From CAWJKP01 sp963843465 (lineage in GTDB: Bacteria; Planctomycetota; Planctomycetia; Pirellulales; Thermoguttaceae), in NCBI GenBank assembly GCA_963843465.1, contig CAWJKP010000003.1, positions 1,406,064 to 1,470,063 on the forward strand: 64,000 nucleotides of DNA, written 5' to 3'. Numbering within the stretch: position 1 is the first letter of the stretch; every line of letters begins with the position of its first letter. The position numbers were made by a program, and so were the translations under genes. This document shows, in pieces, positions 26,496 through 34,544 of this stretch. Under the pieces are notes generated by a model. That model did not search any database. It saw only the letters and a list, made by a program, of their open reading frames with translations, and had not been told where the DNA came from.

Positions 26496-29400
26496 CTACT
26501 CCTCTCCATACAACAGCCACCACGCGTCCGACTCGGCCCCGGCAGTTTTGCCCGTCGTTGTTCCACTCTGCGTTTGGACCGGCGCGGCGAACACCGCATC
26601 CGCCGCCTGGGCAAGGGCAGCCGCGCCGCCCTTACCGCTCGCCGCGAACTGAACGCTCGTGCTCTTGGCCGCGCCGGCTGCCGGTGGGTCCAAGATCATC
26701 ACCGCGTCGGCTTCCACTTGATTGGCGCGGGCAGTCGCCTTGCCCGTGCCGGCGTTGGAGACCCCCACCACCAGCCAGCCGCCCGCGGGAATGCTGTACG
26801 CCCCGCTCCCACCAAGCTGTAGCCAGGTCCAGGCTCCTGTCCCGGTCGGATTGCTGTCCGGGACCTGGACGGCGTATGTCTGCTTGGGGTTGAGCGGGCC
26901 GTTGGCCTGGCCATTAGTCGTAAGCGGGATCTGCTGGTTAACGGTGAACGGGGTGGTGGTCCCCTGCAGGATACCGCTACTGTTGTAGACGCTGACCGTG
27001 TACGGAACGTTGGTCGCCCGATTGCTGCAGGCCGGCCACGTGACGTAGACCGTGTAGAAGTTTGCCGCCGCACTGGGGTTGGTGTAGGTCCACGTGGCAG
27101 ATCCCGTGGCCGGGGCCGTGGGCGAGGTCGAGACTTGGTAAGGCGCCTCCAGGTCGTTGCCCAGGTAACCCGGGTAGGTCCAGTTGCCCTGGGTGGTCCA
27201 GGATTTCCACGTTCCCGTCATCGAGAAACCCGGGCTCGTGCTGTCGATCACGCCGGGCATCGTGGCGATCGCCCCCGTGGTGTTCTTCCCGAACGTCACC
27301 ACGTAGTTGTGGCCGCCGTTGCCGTCGATCACCGAGCCCTTCGGCGTCAGCGTCAATCCCGTCCCCACGCCGCTGGTGCTGTAGGTCTCGGTGAAGTCCG
27401 GCGTGTCCGTGCCGACCACGCCGTAGGTGTTCGCCGTGGCGTAACCCGGGAGCGTGATCGTCGGCGTCGCCCCCGAGGCGCTGGTCGTCCCGTCGTAAAC
27501 CTTGGTCCAGGTGGCCGCCGTCACCGTGATCGGAAGGGCCGTGATCGTGCCGGACGTGCTGACAAGCGTCTCCCTGTAGTTATTTCCACCGTTGCCGTCG
27601 TTGACCGTGTAGCCCGTCGGATTCACGCTCAGCGTCTTGCCGCCCACGTTCTTGTTGTTGAACGACTCGCTCAGGCCCGTCACCGAGTCGCTGCCCACCA
27701 GGCCAGCCACCGTCGGCGTCGCGCCCGTCGCGGTGGTCGTCCCGTCGTAGACCTTGGTCATTCTCGCCGCCGTGATCGTCAGCGTCGCCTTCGTCACCGC
27801 CTGGGTCACCGTGCTGCTGCTGCCGCTGAACCCCTGGCCGGCCACATAGGTGGCGGTGATGGTATCGCCGCCGGTGACATTGAAGGTCTTGACCGACGTG
27901 CCATTCTCGTTAGTCACCCAGGCACCAGCCGTGGTCGTGAAGGTCCAGGTCGACTTCGTCCCGCTGCTGCTCACCAACGTGCCGTCGCCAAAGTCGGTGC
28001 CGGTGCTCGCGTCCGTGAAATCCACGCTCCCCGTAGGCGTTCCCGACTTCGCCGTCACCACCGCCGTAAAGGTGACCGTCTTGCCGTAGACCACCGAGCG
28101 GTCGGATGAGGTCACCGACGTGGTCGTATTGACCACCCCCACGAGGATGTTGAAGGTCGCTGTGCCGCTGGCCGTCATGTAATCTTCGCTGCCAGGAACG
28201 CTCGCCGACGGGGTGTAGGTCGCCGTCACGGTGTAGCTGCCCGCGAGGCTCGGCGCGAGGCTCCCCAGCGAGCTCCCGGTCGTCACATCGTAGTACGTGA
28301 ACGAAAGCAGCGAACTGTTTTTGCTGGGGCTGGTGCTGGCGATGATGCCGTCCGTCCCCACCCCGTTCACCACGGCCGTGGCGGGATAAGAGTTCCCATT
28401 TTGCGGCCCGCCATTGTCCGTCACGTTCACCGTGGGCGTAGCCTGATAGATGCTCGCCGTGGTGCTGGCCGTGGCGATGGAAAGCGTGTAGTTCGCCGCG
28501 TCGGCGCCGCCCACGCTCAGGCCCGTGGCCGTCACCGTCTCCGTTCCCGCGTTCTTGCTGGTGAAGCTGCTGGCGCCCACCTCCAGTCTGACCTGGTCCG
28601 AGTCATACGTTGTCCCCGTCACCGTCTGGCTGGCCAGCGTGACCGTGGTGCCGCCGTCGTAGGTCTTGCCGTAGGCGGTGATCACGGGCGTCAGCGTGGC
28701 CTGGGCGATCACCGCCGTGGTGCTGGCCGTGGTGGCCGAAAGCGTGTAGTTCGCCGCGTCGGCCCCGCCCAGGCTCAGGCCCGTGGCGGTGACCGTCTCC
28801 GTCCCCGCACTCTTGCTGGTGAAGCTGCTGGCGCCCACCTCAAGGTTCACCACGTCCGGGATGAAGGGCGTGGAGGCCGTCTGGCTGGCCAGGGTCACAA
28901 GCGTGCTGCCGTTATACGTCCTGCCGTCGGCCGTGATCACGGGCGTCAGCGTGGCCTGGGCGATCACCGCCGTGGTGCTGGCCGTGGTGGCCGAAAGCGT
29001 GTAGTTCGCCGCGTCGGCCCCGCCCAGGCTCAGGCCCGTGGCGGTGACCGTCTCCGTCCCCGCACTCTTGCTGGTGAAGCTGCTGGCGCCCACCTCAAGG
29101 TTCACCACGTCCGGGATGAAGGGCGTGGAGGCCGTCTGGCTGGCCAGGGTCACAAGCGTGCTGCCGTTATACGTCCTGCCGTCGGCCGTGATCACGGGCG
29201 TCAGCGTGGCCTGGGCGATCACCGCCGTGGTGCTGGCCGTGGTGGCCGAAAGCGTGTAGTTCGCCGCGTCGGCCCCGCCCAGGCTCAGGCCCGTGGCGGT
29301 GACCGTCTCCGTCCCCGCACTCTTGCTGGTGAAGCTGCTGGCGCCCACCTCAAGGTTCACCACGTCCGGGATGAAGGGCGTGGAGGCCGTCTGGCTGGCC

Positions 29401-29732
29401 AGGGTCACAAGCGTGCTGCCGTTATACGTCCTGCCGTCGGCCGTGATCACGGGCGTCAGCGTGGCCTGGGCGATCACCGCCGTGGTGCTGGCCGTGGTGG
29501 CCGAAAGCGTGTAGTTCGCCGCGTCGGCCCCGCCCAGGCTCAGGCCCGTGGCGGTGACCGTCTCCGTCCCCGCACTCTTGCTGGTGAAGCTGCTGGCGCC
29601 CACCTCAAGGTTCACCACGTCCGGGATGAAGGGCGTGGAGGCCGTCTGGCTGGCCAGCGTCACAAGCGTGCTGCCGTTATACGTCCTGCCGTCGGCCGTG
29701 ATCACGGGCGTCAGCGTGGCCTGGGCGATCAC
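26496..29732 (-). CDS. C-terminal segment of giant MBG/YDG-repeat surface protein
   Basis: Part of the gene that begins at 37021. It carries four near-identical 85-residue MBG/YDG repeats (TADGRTYNGSTLVTLASQ ...) and one divergent repeat, then Ig-like domains (VNTTTSVTSSDRSVVYGKTV), two YDG domains (KVYDGTTTATGATP, KVYDGTTSASGATP) and a golvesin/Xly carbohydrate-binding-like C-terminal domain (FYTVYVTWPACSNRATNVPY, WLQLGGSGAYSIPAGGWLVV). A missing C at 29853-29855 separates it from the preceding segment. Confidence 0.72.
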   Translation of the reverse strand: MIAQATLTPVITADGRTYNGSTLVTLASQTASTPFIPDVVNLEVGASSFTSKSAGTETVTATGLSLGGADAANYTLSATTASTTAVIAQATLTPVITADGRTYNGSTLVTLASQTASTPFIPDVVNLEVGASSFTSKSAGTETVTATGLSLGGADAANYTLSATTASTTAVIAQATLTPVITADGRTYNGSTLVTLASQTASTPFIPDVVNLEVGASSFTSKSAGTETVTATGLSLGGADAANYTLSATTASTTAVIAQATLTPVITADGRTYNGSTLVTLASQTASTPFIPDVVNLEVGASSFTSKSAGTETVTATGLSLGGADAANYTLSATTASTTAVIAQATLTPVITAYGKTYDGGTTVTLASQTVTGTTYDSDQVRLEVGASSFTSKNAGTETVTATGLSVGGADAANYTLSIATASTTASIYQATPTVNVTDNGGPQNGNSYPATAVVNGVGTDGIIASTSPSKNSSLLSFTYYDVTTGSSLGSLAPSLAGSYTVTATYTPSASVPGSEDYMTASGTATFNILVGVVNTTTSVTSSDRSVVYGKTVTFTAVVTAKSGTPTGSVDFTDASTGTDFGDGTLVSSSGTKSTWTFTTTAGAWVTNENGTSVKTFNVTGGDTITATYVAGQGFSGSSSTVTQAVTKATLTITAARMTKVYDGTTTATGATPTVAGLVGSDSVTGLSESFNNKNVGGKTLSVNPTGYTVNDGNGGNNYRETLVSTSGTITALPITVTAATWTKVYDGTTSASGATPTITLPGYATANTYGVVGTDTPDFTETYSTSGVGTGLTLTPKGSVIDGNGGHNYVVTFGKNTTGAIATMPGVIDSTSPGFSMTGTWKSWTTQGNWTYPGYLGNDLEAPYQVSTSPTAPATGSATWTYTNPSAAANFYTVYVTWPACSNRATNVPYTVSVYNSSGILQGTTTPFTVNQQIPLTTNGQANGPLNPKQTYAVQVPDSNPTGTGAWTWLQLGGSGAYSIPAGGWLVVGVSNAGTGKATARANQVEADAVMILDPPAAGAAKSTSVQFAASGKGGAAALAQAADAVFAAPVQTQSGTTTGKTAGAESDAWWLLYGEE

Positions 29733-29794
29733 CGCCGTGGTGCTGGCCGTGGTGGCCGAAAGCGTGTAGTTCGCCGCGTCGGCCCCGCTCAGGC

Positions 29795-31084
29795 TCAGGC
29801 CCGTGGCGGTGACCGTCTCCGTCCCCGCACTCTTGCTGGTGAAGCTGCTGGCGCCACCTCAAGGTTCACCACGTCCGGGATGAAGGGCGTGGAGGCCGTC
29901 TGGCTGGCCAGCGTCACAAGCGTGCTGCCGTTATACGTCCTGCCGTCGGCCGTGATCACGGGCGTCAGCGTGGCCTGGGCGATCACCGCCGTGGTGCTGG
30001 CCGTGGTGGCCGAAAGCGTGTAGTTCGCCGCGTCGGCCCCGCCCAGGCTCAGGCCCGTGGCGGTGACCGTCTCCGTCCCCGCACTCTTGCTGGTGAAGCT
30101 GCTGGCGCCCACCTCAAGGTTCACCACGTCCGGGATGAAGGGCGTGGAGGCCGTCTGGCTGGCCAGGGTCACAAGCGTGCTGCCGTTATACGTCCTGCCG
30201 TCGGCCGTGATCACGGGCGTCAGCGTGGCCTGGGCGATCACCGCCGTGGTGCTGGCCGTGGTGGCCGAAAGCGTGTAGTTCGCCGCGTCGGCCCCGCCCA
30301 GGCTCAGGCCCGTGGCGGTGACCGTCTCCGTCCCCGCACTCTTGCTGGTGAAGCTGCTGGCGCCCACCTCAAGGTTCACCACGTCCGGGATGAAGGGCGT
30401 GGAGGCCGTCTGGCTGGCCAGGGTCACAAGCGTGCTGCCGTTATACGTCCTGCCGTCGGCCGTGATCACGGGCGTCAGCGTGGCCTGGGCGATCACCGCC
30501 GTGGTGCTGGCCGTGGTGGCCGAAAGCGTGTAGTTCGCCGCGTCGGCCCCGCCCAGGCTCAGGCCCGTGGCGGTGACCGTCTCCGTCCCCGCACTCTTGC
30601 TGGTGAAGCTGCTGCGCACCACCTCAAGGTTCACCACGTCCGGGATGAAGGGCGTGGAGGCCGTCTGGCTGGCCAGGGTCACAAGCGTGCTGCCGTTATA
30701 CGTCCTGCCGTCGGCCGTGATCACGGGCGTCAGCGTGGCCTGGGCGATCACCGCCGTGGTGCTGGCCGTGGTGGCCGAAAGCGTGTAGTTCGCCGCGTCG
30801 GCCCCGCCCAGGCTCAGGCCCGTGGCGGTGACCGTCTCCGTCCCCGCACTCTTGCTGGTGAAGCTGCTGGCGCCCACCTCAAGGTTCACCACGTCCGGGA
30901 TGAAGGGCGTGGAGGCCGTCTGGCTGGCCAGGGTCACAAGCGTGCTGCCGTTATACGTCCTGCCGTCGGCCGTGATCACGGGCGTCAGCGTGGCCTGCGC
31001 GATGAACGCCGTGGTGCTGGCCGTGCTGCTCGAAAGCGTGTAGTTCGCCGCGTCGGCCCCGCCCAGGCTCAGGCCTAATGGCAC
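29795..31084 (-). CDS. middle segment of giant MBG-repeat protein
   Basis: Five MBG units between the frameshift at 29853 and the first 189-bp element. It begins at a GTG in the element border (GTGCCATTAGG), ten bases before the stop of the preceding segment, so reinitiation is conceivable but no ribosome-binding site is seen. Confidence 0.55.
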   Translation of the reverse strand: MPLGLSLGGADAANYTLSSSTASTTAFIAQATLTPVITADGRTYNGSTLVTLASQTASTPFIPDVVNLEVGASSFTSKSAGTETVTATGLSLGGADAANYTLSATTASTTAVIAQATLTPVITADGRTYNGSTLVTLASQTASTPFIPDVVNLEVVRSSFTSKSAGTETVTATGLSLGGADAANYTLSATTASTTAVIAQATLTPVITADGRTYNGSTLVTLASQTASTPFIPDVVNLEVGASSFTSKSAGTETVTATGLSLGGADAANYTLSATTASTTAVIAQATLTPVITADGRTYNGSTLVTLASQTASTPFIPDVVNLEVGASSFTSKSAGTETVTATGLSLGGADAANYTLSATTASTTAVIAQATLTPVITADGRTYNGSTLVTLASQTASTPFIPDVVNLEVAPAASPARVRGRRRSPPRA

Positions 31085-33324
31085 GAGATTAAGCCGTAAC
31101 TTGTTTTGCGACTTCGCGTTGGAGTTTGCCGCAGTTCTCGTATCAGTTGACCTAAGTCGTTGCTTTCCAACAAACGATGGCCTGAGGCGACTCCGACTCG
31201 GAACAGGTTCACAAACCGCAAGCGGCTGATCTCAAACACTTTACAGCTTAATCTCGTGCCATTAAGGCTCAGGCCCGTGGCGGTGACCGTCTCCGTCCCC
31301 GCACTCTTGCTGGTGAAGCTGCTGGCGCCCACCTCAAGGTTCACCACGTCCGGGATGAAGGGCGTGGAGGCCGTCTGGCTGGCCAGGGTCACAAGCGTGC
31401 TGCCGTTATACGTCCTGCCGTCGGCCGTGATCACGGGCGTCAGCGTGGCCTGGGCGATCACCGCCGTGGTGCTGGCCGTGGTGGCCGAAAGCGTGTAGTT
31501 CGCCGCGTCGGCCCCGCTCAGGCTCAGGCCCGTGGCGGTGACCGTCTCCGTCCCCGCACTCTTGCTGGTGAAGCTGCTGGCGCCCACCTCAAGGTTCACC
31601 ACGTCCGGGATGAAGGGCGTGGAGGCCGTCTGGCTGGCCAGGGTCACAAGCGTGCTGCCGTTATACGTCCTGCCGTCGGCCGTGATCACGGGCGTCAGCG
31701 TGGCCTGGGCGATCACCGCCGTGGTGCTGGCCGTGGTGGCCGAAAGCGTGTAGTTCGCCGCGTCGGCCCCGCCCAGGCTCAGGCCCGTGGCGGTGACCGT
31801 CTCCGTCCCCGCACTCTTGCTGGTGAAGCTGCTGGCGCCCACCTCAAGGTTCACCACGTCCGGGATGAAGGGCGTGGAGGCCGTCTGGCTGGCCAGGGTC
31901 ACAAGCGTGCTGCCGTTATACGTCCTGCCGTCGGCCGTGATCACGGGCGTCAGCGTGGCCTGGGCGATCACCGCCGTGGTGCTGGCCGTGGTGGCCGAAA
32001 GCGTGTAGTTCGCCGCGTCGGCCCCGCCCAGGCTCAGGCCCGTGGCGGTGACCGTCTCCGTCCCCGCACTCTTGCTGGTGAAGCTGCTGGCGCCCACCTC
32101 AAGGTTCACCACGTCCGGGATGAAGGGCGTGGAGGCCGTCTGGCTGGCCAGGGTCACAAGCGTGCTGCCGTTATACGTCCTGCCGTCGGCCGTGATCACG
32201 GGCGTCAGCGTGGCCTGGGCGATCACCGCCGTGGTGCTGGCCGTGGTGGCCGAAAGCGTGTAGTTCGCCGCGTCGGCCCCGCCCAGGCTCAGGCCCGTGG
32301 CGGTGACCGTCTCCGTCCCCGCACTCTTGCTGGTGAAGCTGCTGGCGCCCACCTCAAGGTTCACCACGTCCGGGATGAAGGGCGTGGAGGCCGTCTGGCT
32401 GGCCAGGGTCACAAGCGTGCTGCCGTTATACGTCCTGCCGTCGGCCGTGATCACGGGCGTCAGCGTGGCCTGGGCGATCACCGCCGTGGTGCTGGCCGTG
32501 GTGGCCGAAAGCGTGTAGTTCGCCGCGTCGGCCCCGCTCAGGCTCAGGCCCGTGGCGGTGACCGTCTCCGTCCCCGCACTCTTGCTGGTGAAGCTGCTGG
32601 CGCCCACCTCAAGGTTCACCACGTCCGGGATGAAGGGCGTGGAGGCCGTCTGGCTGGCCAGGGTCACAAGCGTGCTGCCGTTATACGTCCTGCCGTCGGC
32701 CGTGATCACGGGCGTCAGCGTGGCCTGGGCGATCACCGCCGTGGTGCTGGCCGTGGTGGCCGAAAGCGTGTAGTTCGCCGCGTCGGCCCCGCCCAGGCTC
32801 AGGCCCGTGGCGGTGACCGTCTCCGTCCCCGCACTCTTGCTGGTGAAGCTGCTGGCGCCCACCTCAAGGTTCACCACGTCCGGGATGAAGGGCGTGGAGG
32901 CCGTCTGGCTGGCCAGGGTCACAAGCGTGCTGCCGTTATACGTCCTGCCGTCGGCCGTGATCACGGGCGTCAGCGTGGCCTGGGCGATCACCGCCGTGGT
33001 GCTGGCCGTGGTGGCCGAAAGCGTGTAGTTCGCCGCGTCGGCCCCGCCCAGGCTCAGGCCCGTGGCGGTGACCGTCTCCGTCCCCGCACTCTTGCTGGTG
33101 AAGCTGCTGGCGCCCACCTCAAGGTTCACCACGTCCGGGATGAAGGGCGTGGAGGCCGTCTGGCTGGCCAGGGTCACAAGCGTGCTGCCGTTATACGTCC
33201 TGCCGTCGGCCGTGATCACGGGCGTCAGCGTGGCCTGCGCGATGAACGCCGTGGTGCTGGCCGTGCTGCTCGAAAGCGTGTAGTTCGCCGCGTCGGCCCC
33301 GCCCAGGCTCAGGCCTAATGGCAC
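31075..33324 (-). CDS. middle segment of giant MBG-repeat protein
   Basis: Eight MBG units between insertion copies 1 and 2. It begins in the border of copy 2 and ends in copy 1 after about 55 residues of element-encoded sequence (RLSCKVFEISRLRFVNLFRV). Confidence 0.55.
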   Translation of the reverse strand: MPLGLSLGGADAANYTLSSSTASTTAFIAQATLTPVITADGRTYNGSTLVTLASQTASTPFIPDVVNLEVGASSFTSKSAGTETVTATGLSLGGADAANYTLSATTASTTAVIAQATLTPVITADGRTYNGSTLVTLASQTASTPFIPDVVNLEVGASSFTSKSAGTETVTATGLSLGGADAANYTLSATTASTTAVIAQATLTPVITADGRTYNGSTLVTLASQTASTPFIPDVVNLEVGASSFTSKSAGTETVTATGLSLSGADAANYTLSATTASTTAVIAQATLTPVITADGRTYNGSTLVTLASQTASTPFIPDVVNLEVGASSFTSKSAGTETVTATGLSLGGADAANYTLSATTASTTAVIAQATLTPVITADGRTYNGSTLVTLASQTASTPFIPDVVNLEVGASSFTSKSAGTETVTATGLSLGGADAANYTLSATTASTTAVIAQATLTPVITADGRTYNGSTLVTLASQTASTPFIPDVVNLEVGASSFTSKSAGTETVTATGLSLGGADAANYTLSATTASTTAVIAQATLTPVITADGRTYNGSTLVTLASQTASTPFIPDVVNLEVGASSFTSKSAGTETVTATGLSLSGADAANYTLSATTASTTAVIAQATLTPVITADGRTYNGSTLVTLASQTASTPFIPDVVNLEVGASSFTSKSAGTETVTATGLSLNGTRLSCKVFEISRLRFVNLFRVGVASGHRLLESNDLGQLIRELRQTPTRSRKTSYGLISCH
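31076..31264. mobile_element. 189-bp TIR element (MITE-like), copy 1
   Basis: Perfect 19-bp terminal inverted repeats TAATGGCACGAGATTAAGC / GCTTAATCTCGTGCCATTA. Flanked by an 11-bp direct repeat AGGCTCAGGCC (31065-31075 and 31265-31275), which looks like a target duplication. Too short to encode a transposase. Confidence 0.8.
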
Positions 33325-34544
33325 GAGATTAAGCCGTAACTTGTTTTGCGACTTCGCGTTGGAGTTTGCCGCAGTTCTCGTATCAGTTGACCTAAGTCGT
33401 TGCTTTCCAACAAACGATGGCCTGAGGCGACTCCGACTCGGAACAGGTTCACAAACCGCAAGCGGCTGATCTCAAACACTTTACAGCTTAATCTCGTGCC
33501 ATTAAGGCTCAGGCCCGTGGCGGTGACCGTCTCCGTCCCCGCACTCTTGCTGGTGAAGCTGCTGGCGCCCACCTCAAGGTTCACCACGTCCGGGATGAAG
33601 GGCGTGGAGGCCGTCTGGCTGGCCAGGGTCACAAGCGTGCTGCCGTTATACGTCCTGCCGTCGGCCGTGATCACGGGCGTCAGCGTGGCCTGGGCGATCA
33701 CCGCCGTGGTGCTGGCCGTGGTGGCCGAAAGCGTGTAGTTCGCCGCGTCGGCCCCGCTCAGGCTCAGGCCCGTGGCGGTGACCGTCTCCGTCCCCGCACT
33801 CTTGCTGGTGAAGCTGCTGGCGCCCACCTCAAGGTTCACCACGTCCGGGATGAAGGGCGTGGAGGCCGTCTGGCTGGCCAGGGTCACAAGCGTGCTGCCG
33901 TTATACGTCCTGCCGTCGGCCGTGATCACGGGCGTCAGCGTGGCCTGGGCGATCACCGCCGTGGTGCTGGCCGTGGTGGCCGAAAGCGTGTAGTTCGCCG
34001 CGTCGGCCCCGCCCAGGCTCAGGCCCGTGGCGGTGACCGTCTCCGTCCCCGCACTCTTGCTGGTGAAGCTGCTGGCGCCCACCTCAAGGTTCACCACGTC
34101 CGGGATGAAGGGCGTGGAGGCCGTCTGGCTGGCCAGGGTCACAAGCGTGCTGCCGTTATACGTCCTGCCGTCGGCCGTGATCACGGGCGTCAGCGTGGCC
34201 TGGGCGATCACCGCCGTGGTGCTGGCCGTGGTGGCCGAAAGCGTGTAGTTCGCCGCGTCGGCCCCGCCCAGGCTCAGGCCCGTGGCGGTGACCGTCTCCG
34301 TCCCCGCACTCTTGCTGGTGAAGCTGCTGGCGCCCACCTCAAGGTTCACCACGTCCGGGATGAAGGGCGTGGAGGCCGTCTGGCTGGCCAGGGTCACAAG
34401 CGTGCTGCCGTTATACGTCCTGCCGTCGGCCGTGATCACGGGCGTCAGCGTGGCCTGCGCGATGAACGCCGTGGTGCTGGCCGTGCTGCTCGAAAGCGTG
34501 TAGTTCGCCGCGTCGGCCCCGCCCAGGCTCAGGCCTAATGGCAC
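33315..34544 (-). CDS. middle segment of giant MBG-repeat protein
   Basis: Four MBG units between insertion copies 2 and 3, with the same border-derived GTG start and element-derived stop as the other segments. Confidence 0.55.
   Translation of the reverse strand: MPLGLSLGGADAANYTLSSSTASTTAFIAQATLTPVITADGRTYNGSTLVTLASQTASTPFIPDVVNLEVGASSFTSKSAGTETVTATGLSLGGADAANYTLSATTASTTAVIAQATLTPVITADGRTYNGSTLVTLASQTASTPFIPDVVNLEVGASSFTSKSAGTETVTATGLSLGGADAANYTLSATTASTTAVIAQATLTPVITADGRTYNGSTLVTLASQTASTPFIPDVVNLEVGASSFTSKSAGTETVTATGLSLSGADAANYTLSATTASTTAVIAQATLTPVITADGRTYNGSTLVTLASQTASTPFIPDVVNLEVGASSFTSKSAGTETVTATGLSLNGTRLSCKVFEISRLRFVNLFRVGVASGHRLLESNDLGQLIRELRQTPTRSRKTSYGLISCH
33316..33504. mobile_element. 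189-bp TIR element, copy 2
   Basis: Identical in structure and flanks to copy 1, including the same neighbouring variant repeat unit, so it was duplicated together with the array rather than inserted independently. Confidence 0.8.
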
